This document shows positions 17,192 to 24,983 of a stretch of 64,000 bases of DNA, one piece after another (the stretch's first letter is position 1; each line of letters opens with the position of its first letter). Origin of the DNA: Bradyrhizobium huanghuaihaiense. GTDB lineage: Bacteria; Pseudomonadota; Alphaproteobacteria; Rhizobiales; Xanthobacteraceae. The notes under the pieces are model-generated. The model did no database searches and was not told the DNA's origin. It was given only the letters and a program-made list of their open reading frames with translations. The position numbers and the translations under genes were made by a program. The stretch lies in the NCBI RefSeq assembly GCF_007830635.1, contig NZ_VLLA01000009.1, positions 62,001-126,000 of the forward strand. Direction: 5' to 3'.

Positions 17192-18340
17192 TCACTCTAC
17201 GCCGTATCGGGCGAACACGTCGGCGATGCCGGCGTTGATCGCTTTCGCCGCTGCGATGTCGCGCTCGGAGCCCTCGTTGTCGCCCTTCTTCCGCTTCGCA
17301 AGCCCGCGGCCGTAGAGTGAACTGTCGAACTTCGGCCTGGTGCCCAGCGCTGCGTCATAGTCGGCAATCGCCGCGTCGAGGTTGCCGAGCTTGAGATAGG
17401 TGAAGGCGCGGCTGTCGAGCGTATCAGGGTCGTTGGGCGCCATTCGCAGCGACTGCTCGCAATCGGCCAGCGCCTCCTGCAAACGTCCGAGGATCGCGCG
17501 CGTCATGCAGCGCGAATTGAACACGCCGGCATAGCGCGGATTGGCCTTGATCGCGCGGTCGTAATTCTCCAGGGCCAGCGCATAATCGTGCTGATCGAAA
17601 TACATGTCCGCGCGGCCGATGAGATCGATGTCGTTGTTCGGGTTGAGCGCGATCGACTTGCCGAAATCGGCCAGCGCCCGCGCCCGGTCGCCCTTGTCGC
17701 GATAGATCCGCGCACGATTGCCATAGGCCGGCCCGTAATTCGGGTCGAGCTTGATCGACATGTCGAGATCGGCGAGCGCCCGATCGGTCTCGTCGTGCTC
17801 GCGATAGGTCGAGCCGCGGTTGTAATAGGCCAGCGCGAATTTCGGATCGAGCTTGATGGCCTGATCGTAATCGGCGATCGCGCGCTCGTAGTCGTCCTTG
17901 CCGGAGTAGGAATTACCGCGGTTGTTGTAGTATTGCGCGTCATTGGGCTCGAGCCGGATCGCGCTCGTATAGTCCGCGATGGCGTGGTCGCGATCGCCGA
18001 GATCGTCATAGATAATGCCGCGATTGTACCAGGCGATGGCGTCCCTCGGCTCGAGATCGATGGCGCGATTGAGATCGGCCAAAGCCCGCTCCATGTCGCC
18101 CTTGCGCCGGAAGGTTTCGCCGCGGTTGGCAAGCGCCCGCGCATGGGATGGGTTGGTTCTCAGCACCGCCGAGCAGCCGGCGAGGCGCTGCTCGTCGCTG
18201 ATCTTGTCGGTGGCAAAGCACCATTGCCGCGCCTGCGTGGGTGACTGGGACTGGGCAGCGGCGGGAAGCGCGAGCAGGATCAATGCTGTGCCAATCGCGT
18301 ACAGCCCGCTCCGGATACCAACCTTGTGATTGTTTTTCAT
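17192..18340 (-). CDS. Secreted tetratricopeptide-repeat protein
   Basis: 382 residues. A Sec signal peptide (GLYAIGTALILLALPAAAQ) precedes about eight to nine TPR units of the form ALADLNRAIDLEPRDAIAWY and RAIADYDQAIKLDPKFALAY, each with the W/L/G/Y/A/F/A/P pattern. The N-terminal region has two cysteines (QWCFATDKISDEQRLAGC) that may form a disulfide. TPR arrays are scaffolds for protein binding; the partner is unknown. Periplasmic location is predicted from the signal sequence. No operon partner. Confidence 0.85.
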   Translation of the reverse strand: MKNNHKVGIRSGLYAIGTALILLALPAAAQSQSPTQARQWCFATDKISDEQRLAGCSAVLRTNPSHARALANRGETFRRKGDMERALADLNRAIDLEPRDAIAWYNRGIIYDDLGDRDHAIADYTSAIRLEPNDAQYYNNRGNSYSGKDDYERAIADYDQAIKLDPKFALAYYNRGSTYREHDETDRALADLDMSIKLDPNYGPAYGNRARIYRDKGDRARALADFGKSIALNPNNDIDLIGRADMYFDQHDYALALENYDRAIKANPRYAGVFNSRCMTRAILGRLQEALADCEQSLRMAPNDPDTLDSRAFTYLKLGNLDAAIADYDAALGTRPKFDSSLYGRGLAKRKKGDNEGSERDIAAAKAINAGIADVFARYGVE

Positions 18341-18464
18341 CGATCACCGCATAGAAACCATTGAGCCTCTAGCGCGTTTGTGATCAACGGACGCCAATTG
18401 GTTCGAACCGAATGCGACTCGGCTCAGACCAAGGGAGACGGGACCAACCAGACAGTTTTCAGCC

Positions 18465-19412
18465 TTGTCCGATACCCCTTACCCGATTGATCTCGACAGC
18501 ATTCGCGGCGCGTTTCCGCCGGGAAGCGAAGCGCCGCCGCTGCTGGTCGACTTTGCCAGCTGGCTCAAGGGGCGCCCCTGGGGCAGTGTCGGCTGCTTCT
18601 CCCTGCAGGGCCAGTTCTCCGATTCCGCGCCGATCGTCGACGGCAGTCCGTTGCGCGACAGGTTCTCGCTGTTCATGCGCTTGCCCGACGGCTCGGCTGT
18701 CGGCGGCTGGTATGGCGCCGGTCTCGACCGCGACAACCCGCCGATCGTCGGACTGGGATCGGAGGGCGATTACGAGTTGCTCGCACCGAGCCTCGACGGG
18801 CTGCTGGCAAAATTGACGTCGCAGCAATTCGACAAGGCCTGGAGCGTTCTCAAGCCGCATGAGGAGGTCGAGTGCCAGACGGTCGAGCTCGCGCAATGGC
18901 TCGCCGAACGGCCGACCGGCGAGGCGGCTGCGCCGGACGACGGCACATCCGAGCTGCCCGATTTCCGCGGTTTCGTTGAGAAATGGAGCCGGGATCGCGA
19001 GGACTATTGGGCCAACCATCGCCTGATGGCCGAACTCGGCTGGCGGCTTGCCGCCCATCTGCCCAAGGGCAAGAATCCCTGGGACAAGACGCGTTTCGAG
19101 ATCGCGATCGTCGGGACCCAATACCAGGCCCGCGTGCTGACGCGCGGACCGCAGCCGTTCGAGGAAGCAGGCTCGATCGAATCCCTGCTGCGCGATCTGC
19201 GCGAGGGGATGCGCCGCGCGCAGCCCGAGCTTGGCCTGTGGTACGTGATGAATTTCGGACTCTATGCCGATGGCCGCATCATGCCGAGCTTCGAATACGA
19301 TCTGCGCCCGACCATCGACGGCGAACCGGCGAAGCTGTCCGAGGCGAAAGCCGATCTCGCCCGCGCCCCACGCCCGGAGCGCTGGGTGCCGAAATGGCTG
19401 GCGGCATCCTGA
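18465..19412 (+). CDS. Hypothetical protein with possible immunity-type (SUKH/YezG-like) architecture
   Basis: 315 residues, no signal peptide, soluble. The central part (GLGSEGDYELLAPSLDGLLA) resembles the end of SMI1/KNR4 (SUKH) domains, and the C-terminus (PSFEYDLRPTIDGEP, then RPERWVPKWLA) resembles immunity proteins of the YezG type. Both are visual impressions only. It begins at TTG with no good Shine-Dalgarno, since no ATG or GTG lies in frame before the conserved-looking part. No toxin, secretion or effector gene lies nearby, so an immunity role is speculative. Single gene. Confidence 0.55.
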   Translation: MSDTPYPIDLDSIRGAFPPGSEAPPLLVDFASWLKGRPWGSVGCFSLQGQFSDSAPIVDGSPLRDRFSLFMRLPDGSAVGGWYGAGLDRDNPPIVGLGSEGDYELLAPSLDGLLAKLTSQQFDKAWSVLKPHEEVECQTVELAQWLAERPTGEAAAPDDGTSELPDFRGFVEKWSRDREDYWANHRLMAELGWRLAAHLPKGKNPWDKTRFEIAIVGTQYQARVLTRGPQPFEEAGSIESLLRDLREGMRRAQPELGLWYVMNFGLYADGRIMPSFEYDLRPTIDGEPAKLSEAKADLARAPRPERWVPKWLAAS

Positions 19413-19508
19413 AGCTCGGAATCCCGTGATGCTGCCGCCCGCCCGGCGCGCCGAAATCCCTGCTGTCGTGCCAACTTGACCTCGCGGGAACGGCACCTTC
19501 GATCCCCC

Positions 19509-19539
19509 TTGACTTAGAGCGCGCTCGAAGGGGTATCTG
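19509..19539 (+). promoter_or_regulatory. MerR-type promoter with 19-bp spacer and operator palindrome
   Basis: TTGACT (19509-19514) and TATCTG (19534-19539) are separated by 19 bp, the extended spacing of promoters activated by MerR-family twisting. The spacer contains the perfect palindrome GAGCGCGCTC (19517-19526), extendable to an 18-bp imperfect dyad CTTAGAGCG/CGCTCGAAG. It lies 30 bases before the merR-family start, which implies autoregulation. Confidence 0.6.
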
Positions 19540-19568
19540 TACGTGCGTCAGTACGAGAACAGGCACCC

Positions 19569-20000
19569 ATGAAGATCGGCGACCTCGCAAAACGAACCGG
19601 CTTGTCGGCACACACGTTGCGTTACTACGAGCGCATCGGGCTGCTGCCATACGCAGACCGGGATCGTTCCGGCCAGCGTGACTTTGACGCATCGATCCTC
19701 ACATGGATCACGTTCATCGGTCGGCTCAAGACCACGGGAATGCCGATCCGGGACATGTTGCGTTATGCGGCGCTTCGTGATGAAGGCGAAGCCACCGGGC
19801 CAGCCCGGCGGCAGATGCTGGAAATCCACCGGGAACAGGTTCGCACGCAGATTGCCGAACTCCAGGAATGCCTGCTCGTCCTTGATACCAAGATCGCCGG
19901 CTATGCCGGCGACGAACAGAGGACGAAGGAAAATGACGCACGCCCAAACACAAGCCGAAAGCCGCTTCGATCGCGGCCAGCGGGCCCTGTCACGCATTGA
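19569..20000 (+). CDS. MerR family transcriptional regulator
   Basis: 143 residues. The winged helix-turn-helix is canonical: MKIGDLAKRTGLSAHTLRYY, then ERIGLLPYADRDRSGQRDFD. A coiled dimerisation helix follows (RRQMLEIHREQVRTQIAELQECL). There is no cysteine cluster of the metal-sensing type, so the inducer is probably organic. The last 68 bases overlap the next gene, whose start has its own Shine-Dalgarno, so the two are one operon under the 19-bp-spacer promoter. Confidence 0.9.
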   Translation: MKIGDLAKRTGLSAHTLRYYERIGLLPYADRDRSGQRDFDASILTWITFIGRLKTTGMPIRDMLRYAALRDEGEATGPARRQMLEIHREQVRTQIAELQECLLVLDTKIAGYAGDEQRTKENDARPNTSRKPLRSRPAGPVTH

Positions 20001-20352
20001 CGGCAGAGCCGGCGAAAAGGTCGTCGCCTCACTCGCCGACATCGCTCCGGATTTCGCACGATACGTGATCGAGTTTCCCTTCGGCGACATTTACAGCCGC
20101 CCGGACCTCGGCCTGCGCGATCGAGAGATCGCGACGATCGCAGCGCTGACGGCGCTCGGAAACGCCGCGCCTCAGCTCAAAGTGCATATCGAGGCGGGTC
20201 CGAATGTCGGGCTGTCTCGCGACGAGATCGTGGAAATCATCATGCAGATGGCCGTTTATGCGGGCTTCCCGGCGGCGGTGAACGGGTTGTTCGCAGCCAA
20301 GGAGGCGTTTTCCGCGCATGACGGACCGCAGGCGCCGGGAGAAGCGACATGA
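19933..20352 (+). CDS. Carboxymuconolactone decarboxylase (CMD) family protein
   Basis: 139 residues. The CMD fold is seen in DLGLRDREIATIAALTALGN, then QLKVHIEAGPNVGLSRDEIV and EIIMQMAVYAGFPAAVNGLF. The AhpD-type CxxC motif is absent, so it belongs with the non-redox, gamma-carboxymuconolactone-decarboxylase-like members of unknown substrate. ATG 19933 is preceded by GAAGGAAA. It overlaps the merR-family gene and is probably its target; such MerR/CMD pairs often respond to electrophiles. Confidence 0.85.
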   Translation: MTHAQTQAESRFDRGQRALSRIDGRAGEKVVASLADIAPDFARYVIEFPFGDIYSRPDLGLRDREIATIAALTALGNAAPQLKVHIEAGPNVGLSRDEIVEIIMQMAVYAGFPAAVNGLFAAKEAFSAHDGPQAPGEAT

Positions 20353-20387
20353 CGTCATCGCGAGCGCGGCAAAGGCGATAGTGGACC

Positions 20388-20534
20388 CGTCATCCTGAGG
20401 TGCGAGGCATGGGACGCAAGGCGTCCCATGGGGAGCCTCGAAGGATGAGCGGCCGGTATGGCGCCGGGCCGTCTTCCTTCGAGGCTCGCTCTACGGCGCG
20501 GTTGCGCCGCAGAGCGAGCGCCTCAGGATGACGG
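20388..20534. repeat. Palindromic intergenic repeat, family C
   Basis: Outer arms CGTCATCCTGAGG and CCTCAGGATGACG are perfectly complementary. Nested inside are ATGGGACGC/GCGTCCCAT and GAGCCTCGAAGGA/TCCTTCGAGGCTC pairs and a GGCGC-rich hairpin. The element occupies most of the space between the CMD gene and the convergent rimO. No ORF. Confidence 0.8.
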
Positions 20535-20576
20535 TGACGGAGCGGTCATCGCTGCGCCAGCAATGAAGGGTTACCC

Positions 20577-21896
20577 TCAAAACCCCGCGACGCTTCCGTG
20601 CAGATCGTACTGGTCTGCGCGCTCGATCTTCGCGGTGACGATCTCGCCGACGCGCAACGGGCGGCGGCTCGACAGATAGACCGCGCCGTCGATCTCCGGC
20701 GCATCGGCCTTGGAGCGGCCCTTGGCGACGGTCGGGCCGACCTCGTCGATGATGATCTGCTGGCGCGTGCCGACCTTGCGCTTCAGCCGGCGCGCCGAGA
20801 TCTTCTGCTGTCGGGCCATCAGCGCGTTGTAGCGCTCCTGCTTGACCTCTTCGGGAACGGGATTCTCGATCGCGTTCGAGGTGGCGCCGGCGACCGGCTC
20901 ATACTTGAAGCAGCCGACGCGATCGATCTCGGCTTCATCGAGCCAGTCGAGCAGATAGGCGAAGTCGGCATCGGTCTCGCCGGGGAAGCCGACGATGAAG
21001 GTGGAGCGCAAAGCGAGATCGGGGCACTCTTCGCGCCAGCGCTTGATCCGCGCCAGCGTCTTGTCCTGCGCCGCCGGACGCTTCATCGCCTTCAGCACCT
21101 CGGGGCTCGCGTGCTGGAACGGGATGTCGAGATAGGGCAGCACCTTGCCCTCATTCATCAGCGCGATGACCTCGTCGACATGCGGGTAGGGGTAGACATA
21201 TTGCAGGCGGACCCAGGCACCTAACTCGCCCAGCTCGCGCGAGAGGTCGAGGAATTTGGCGCGGACCTGGCGGTCCTTCCACGGGCTCTCGGGATATTTC
21301 AGATCGACGCCGTAAGCCGAGGTGTCCTGCGAGATCACCAACAGCTCCTTGACGCCGGCGCCGACCAGGCGCTCGGCCTCGCGCAGCACGTCGTCGGCCG
21401 GGCGCGAGACCAGATCGCCGCGCAGCTTCGGGATGATGCAGAAGGTGCAGCGATTGTTGCAGCCCTCGGAGATCTTCAAATAGGCGTAGTGGCGCGGCGT
21501 CAGCTTGATGCCCTGCGGCGGCACCAGGTCGAGATGCGGATTGTGCGCCGGCGGCAGCGCGCGGTGCACGGCGTCGAGCACGCTCTCATATTGCTGCGGG
21601 CCGGTGATGGAGAGCACGCCCGGATAGGCCTGCTCGATCTGCTCGGGTTCCGCGCCCATGCAGCCTGTTACGATCACCTTGCCGTTCTCGGCCATGGCCT
21701 CGCCGATCGCCGACAGCGACTCCTGCTTGGCGCTGTCGAGGAAGCCGCAGGTATTGACGATGACGATGTCGGCCCCGTCATGCTTGCGGGCGAGCTCGTA
21801 GCCCTCCGCGCGCAGGCGCGTGATGATGCGCTCGGAATCCACCAATGCCTTGGGACAACCGAGTGACGTGAATGAAATGCGGGGCGCTCTGTCCAT
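20577..21896 (-). CDS. rimO: Ribosomal protein S12 methylthiotransferase RimO
   Basis: 439 residues, the normal length. RimO is a radical-SAM enzyme that adds a methylthio group to an aspartate of ribosomal protein S12. The N-terminal UPF0004 cluster ligands are in SFTSLGCPKALVDSERI, VNTCGFLDSAK and VTGCMGAEPEQ. The radical-SAM cluster is the CxxxCxxC of SEGCNNRCTFCIIPKLRG. A TRAM domain ends the protein. The motif set and the ASLGCPK-type opening distinguish it from MiaB. Confidence 0.95.
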   Translation of the reverse strand: MDRAPRISFTSLGCPKALVDSERIITRLRAEGYELARKHDGADIVIVNTCGFLDSAKQESLSAIGEAMAENGKVIVTGCMGAEPEQIEQAYPGVLSITGPQQYESVLDAVHRALPPAHNPHLDLVPPQGIKLTPRHYAYLKISEGCNNRCTFCIIPKLRGDLVSRPADDVLREAERLVGAGVKELLVISQDTSAYGVDLKYPESPWKDRQVRAKFLDLSRELGELGAWVRLQYVYPYPHVDEVIALMNEGKVLPYLDIPFQHASPEVLKAMKRPAAQDKTLARIKRWREECPDLALRSTFIVGFPGETDADFAYLLDWLDEAEIDRVGCFKYEPVAGATSNAIENPVPEEVKQERYNALMARQQKISARRLKRKVGTRQQIIIDEVGPTVAKGRSKADAPEIDGAVYLSSRRPLRVGEIVTAKIERADQYDLHGSVAGF

Positions 21897-22085
21897 GGTA
21901 TCGCCTGGAGCCTAGATCTGAATTGTCCGGATTTAGCGATCCAACTAATTGAACCGATGGCGAAATTCAATAACTAACCTATGGGCCGGTTCCGATCGTG
22001 TGAGTGCAGGAGCCGAGATGGATTGCTCAACGTGCACGTTTTCGTTGTTATTCTGTTCTTGCGTATTCCACGGAGCTAAACTGCG

Positions 22086-22649
22086 ATGCGCCGCTTCATC
22101 TTCAGCATGGTTTTCGCTGTTATTTCCTGGAGCGCGATGTTTCCGGCGCGGGCTGAAGTCGACAAGATCTTACGTGTTTGCGACGGGCAAAAAGGCCTGT
22201 GCCCGGAATTCAGGCCGCGCGTGAAGGCGCCCGACGGGTGGGCGAGGGACGAGGCCGCAAGCCTCAAATACGGCGCCTCCATGTTCGTGCCCAGGGGGAA
22301 GGGATTCGGTAACGCCGAAGCAATCATCTATGCCGAAGGCCGCTACAACAAGGATCGGACCGAACTGGTTCAATGGGTCGCAACCAGCGATCAGGATTGG
22401 GCGGCGACGTCCGGCAAGAATGCCAAGATCACCTCGCTTCCCTCGGCCAGCCCCGGTGTCATCATCAACCGGTACGACAATCCGTCCCTGAAGGATCAAC
22501 CGTTCGAAGTGATCGCGCATTACGTTGATGTCGACAAGGACGGCAATTCCTACGTCGTGCGCCTGGCGGTCTCCGGCAAGAACGAGAGGGCGGTGTTGGC
22601 CGCCGTGCCACTTCTCGACAAGATGATCGTTGGCGCGAAGATTCCGTGA
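22086..22649 (+). CDS. Hypothetical secreted protein
   Basis: 187 residues. A Sec signal peptide (RRFIFSMVFAVISWSAMFPA, cleavage near ARAEV) precedes a soluble alpha/beta region. Two cysteines close together in RVCDGQKGLCPEFRP could form a disulfide in the periplasm. I do not recognise the family. A strong intrinsic terminator 20 bases after the stop and an AT-richer upstream region make it a single-gene unit. Confidence 0.75.
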   Translation: MRRFIFSMVFAVISWSAMFPARAEVDKILRVCDGQKGLCPEFRPRVKAPDGWARDEAASLKYGASMFVPRGKGFGNAEAIIYAEGRYNKDRTELVQWVATSDQDWAATSGKNAKITSLPSASPGVIINRYDNPSLKDQPFEVIAHYVDVDKDGNSYVVRLAVSGKNERAVLAAVPLLDKMIVGAKIP

Positions 22650-22668
22650 GGGCACAAGCCCAGATGAC

Positions 22669-22691
22669 AGCCGCCTTCGGGCGGCTTTTTT
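22669..22691 (+). terminator. Intrinsic terminator
   Basis: The stem AGCCGCC/GGCGGCT closes on the stable TTCG tetraloop and runs into six T. It ends the transcript of the secreted protein gene at 22086. Confidence 0.9.
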
Positions 22692-22895
22692 CTTTGGGAG
22701 TGAGAGGCTCCGAAAGTTTACATTCGTTGTCTCAGGCACACCCGAGCGATACGAAGCTGACCTTGGGCGCGGCCGTCTGATCCATATCTGATCGGCCTGA
22801 TTGACAGGCCTGAGCTAGTCCCAATTGCCCATAATTACAACCCTTTGCATCGCCCCCCGGCGTGCTATGGATGAATCACCTGCCGTGAGTGAGCC

Positions 22896-23486
22896 ATGAG
22901 CGCCGAACAGTCGCCCAAAATCGTGATTGTCGACGAGAGCCCGATCCGGGCTGCGATCCTCGAAGAGGGGTTGCGGGAGGCCGGATTCACCCAGGTCGTC
23001 CATATCCGCGAGATGCAGAGCCTGCTCGCCCGTATTTATGCGGTGGACCCCGACATCATCCTGATCGATCTCGAAAACCCCAGCCGCGACGTGCTTGAGG
23101 CGATGTTCCAGGTCAGCCGCGCCGTGAAGCGGCCGATCGCGATGTTCGTCGACCAGAGCGATTCAGCCTCGATCCAGGCCTCGGTCGAGGCGGGGGTATC
23201 GGCCTACATCGTCGACGGGCTGAAGAAGGAGCGCATCAAGCCGATCCTCGACCTCTGCGTGTCCCGTTTCAACGCCTTCGCGAAACTCCAGGAGGAGCTC
23301 GAGCGCACCAAGTCGCAGCTCGAGGACCGCAAGATCATCGAACGCGCCAAGGGCATCCTGATGAAGGTGAAGGGCCTCACCGAGGACGAGGCCTATGTGC
23401 TGCTGCGCTCGACTGCGATGCGCGAGAAGAAGAAAATCGGCGAGATCGCCCAGTCGATCATCACCGCATCGGAGATGCTGAAATGA
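22896..23486 (+). CDS. nasT: ANTAR-domain antiterminator NasT
   Basis: 196 residues. A receiver domain (IVIVDESPIRAAILEEGLRE, phospho-acceptor position near D58 in IILIDLEN) is joined by a coiled helix (FAKLQEELERTKSQLEDR) to a C-terminal ANTAR RNA-binding domain (KIIERAKGILMKVKGLTEDE, then RSTAMREKKKIGEIAQSI). In the NasS-NasT system, NasT binds leader hairpins of nitrate-assimilation mRNAs and prevents termination, unless held by NasS in the absence of nitrate. It overlaps nasS by the ATGA junction, the usual order. Confidence 0.93.
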   Translation: MSAEQSPKIVIVDESPIRAAILEEGLREAGFTQVVHIREMQSLLARIYAVDPDIILIDLENPSRDVLEAMFQVSRAVKRPIAMFVDQSDSASIQASVEAGVSAYIVDGLKKERIKPILDLCVSRFNAFAKLQEELERTKSQLEDRKIIERAKGILMKVKGLTEDEAYVLLRSTAMREKKKIGEIAQSIITASEMLK

Positions 23487-24646
23487 CTGGACCGCTCCGC
23501 ATCGGGTTCATCCCGCTGGTCGATGCCGCAGCCCTGATCGTCGCCGTCGACAAGGGTTTTGCCGCCGCCGAAGGGCTCGATGTCGAGCTGGTGCGCGAGG
23601 TGTCCTGGTCCAACGTGCGCGACAAGCTCAATATCGGCCTGTTCGACGCCGCCCATCTGCTCGCGCCCGTCGCGATCGCGTCCTCGCTCGGGCTCGGTCA
23701 TGTCAAGGTACCCATCGCCGCGCCCTTCAATCTCGGCATCAACGGCAATGCGATCACGGTGTCTCCGACGCTGCATGGGGCGCTGATGGAGGAGATCGAC
23801 GGCGACCGTTTCGATCCGATGGCCACCGCGAAGGCGCTGGCGAAGGTGGTCGCCAAGCGGCGCAAGGCCGGGGTCGATCCGCTGACCTTCGGCATGACCT
23901 TCCCGTTCTCGACCCACAATTACCAGCTGCGATTCTGGATGGCGGCGGCCGGCGTCGATCCCGATGAGGACGTCCGCCTCGTGGTGCTGCCGCCGCCCTA
24001 CATGGTCGACAGCCTCAAGAGCGGCCATGTCGATGCCTTCTGCGTCGGTGCGCCCTGGAATTCGGTCGCGGTCGATCTCGGCATCGGGCATATCCTGCAC
24101 TTCGTCTCCGATATCCTCGTGCGTGCCGCCGAAAAGGTGCTGGCCGTACGTCAGGTCTGGGCCGACAAGAATCCGGACGTGGTCGCAGCCCTGGTTCGTG
24201 CGGCGGTGAAGGGCGCCGAGTTCATCGAGCAGCCTGCGAACCTCGCTGAGGCGGCGCAGATCCTGGCCCAGCCGGAGCGGATCGGTGTCGATGCCGAAGT
24301 CATCCAGCGGACCCTTACGGGACGTCTGAAGATATCGCCGGACGGCACCTTCCGCGAAAGCGGCCGCTATCTGCTGGTCGGACGCGAAGGGGCAGGGCGC
24401 CCCGAGCCGGTGCAGGCCGCATGGCTCTACGCCCAGATGGTGCGCTGGGGACAGACGGCGCTGACGTCTGACGGCGTCAAGACCGCCATGGCCGTGTTCA
24501 GGCCGGATCTCTACGACGCAGCCGTCGGCCGCCAGCCGCCCGCTGAGGCGCCCGCGGCCTTCGGCGCGTTCGCCGGACCCGCCTTCGATCCCGACAACAT
24601 CCGGGGCCACCTCGAGGCCTTCGAGGTCGGCCGCTGGAAGGCTTGA
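23483..24646 (+). CDS. nasS: Nitrate/nitrite sensor NasS (NrtA/CmpA-like, cytoplasmic)
   Basis: 387 residues with the fold of the nitrate-binding protein NrtA. It starts directly at LRIGFIPLVDAAALIVAVDK with no signal peptide, so it is cytoplasmic. Family landmarks are GLDVELVREVSWSNVRDKLN, APFNLGINGNAITVS and KSGHVDAFCVGAPWNSVAVD. NasS binds NasT and releases it when nitrate or nitrite is bound. It is translationally coupled to nasT. The adjacent nirA transcript, with its own leader, is the expected target. Confidence 0.92.
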   Translation: MTGPLRIGFIPLVDAAALIVAVDKGFAAAEGLDVELVREVSWSNVRDKLNIGLFDAAHLLAPVAIASSLGLGHVKVPIAAPFNLGINGNAITVSPTLHGALMEEIDGDRFDPMATAKALAKVVAKRRKAGVDPLTFGMTFPFSTHNYQLRFWMAAAGVDPDEDVRLVVLPPPYMVDSLKSGHVDAFCVGAPWNSVAVDLGIGHILHFVSDILVRAAEKVLAVRQVWADKNPDVVAALVRAAVKGAEFIEQPANLAEAAQILAQPERIGVDAEVIQRTLTGRLKISPDGTFRESGRYLLVGREGAGRPEPVQAAWLYAQMVRWGQTALTSDGVKTAMAVFRPDLYDAAVGRQPPAEAPAAFGAFAGPAFDPDNIRGHLEAFEVGRWKA

Positions 24647-24794
24647 TTCGTCCCCCTGCATCGTTTTTGAGCATCGGGTGGCAGCGGCTAAATTTTAGGC
24701 CGAGTGCTCGAATTTCGTGTGAGTTCCGAGACCGGCATTTTCCGGGGTCGCCCATATTCCATTGAAACGTCGAGAGTTTCCCTTTCAGGAAAGC

Positions 24795-24810
24795 TGGCAC
24801 GCAACTTGTA
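24795..24810 (+). promoter_or_regulatory. Sigma-54 (RpoN)-type promoter upstream of nirA
   Basis: TGGCAC-N5-TTGTA matches the -24/-12 consensus TGGCAC-N5-TTGCA with one change (GT for GC at -12). It sits in a 337-base gene-free region (24647-24983) between nasS and nirA and would give a leader of about 165 bases. Nitrogen control through NtrC and RpoN is the normal regime for assimilatory nitrite reductase. No clear pair of NtrC boxes was found upstream. Confidence 0.55.
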
Positions 24811-24859
24811 TGTTGCACTGCGGCCAGCTTGTCATTGGTGCCTGCTGAGCCAAGTCCCA

Positions 24860-24873
24860 CAGCAACGAAGCTG
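24860..24873 (+). promoter_or_regulatory. Candidate ANTAR-target hairpin in the nirA leader
   Basis: A short stem CAGC/GCTG presents the hexaloop AACGAA, with A at loop position 1 and G at position 4, the signature of ANTAR-bound RNA hairpins. NasT-type targets normally have two such hairpins in tandem. I could find only this convincing one, so the assignment is tentative. It lies downstream of the sigma-54-like promoter and upstream of the nirA start, where a NasT site should be. Confidence 0.35.
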
Positions 24874-24983
24874 ATTGGACCGTCGGGTTGCGAAGCAGGC
24901 TCTAGAGCCAGCCGAGTGCCCCGCGGGTCGCGCAATTGTCCGTCGTTACCACCGAGGTGGCCGCAGGAGCTTCGTTACCGACC

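Noticed and set aside
22018..22224. Cysteine-containing small frame starting with ATG and a good Shine-Dalgarno
   Set aside because: It overlaps the signal-peptide gene at 22086 in another frame, and its C-terminal part is a shadow of that gene. The cysteines reflect frame composition, not a peptide precursor.
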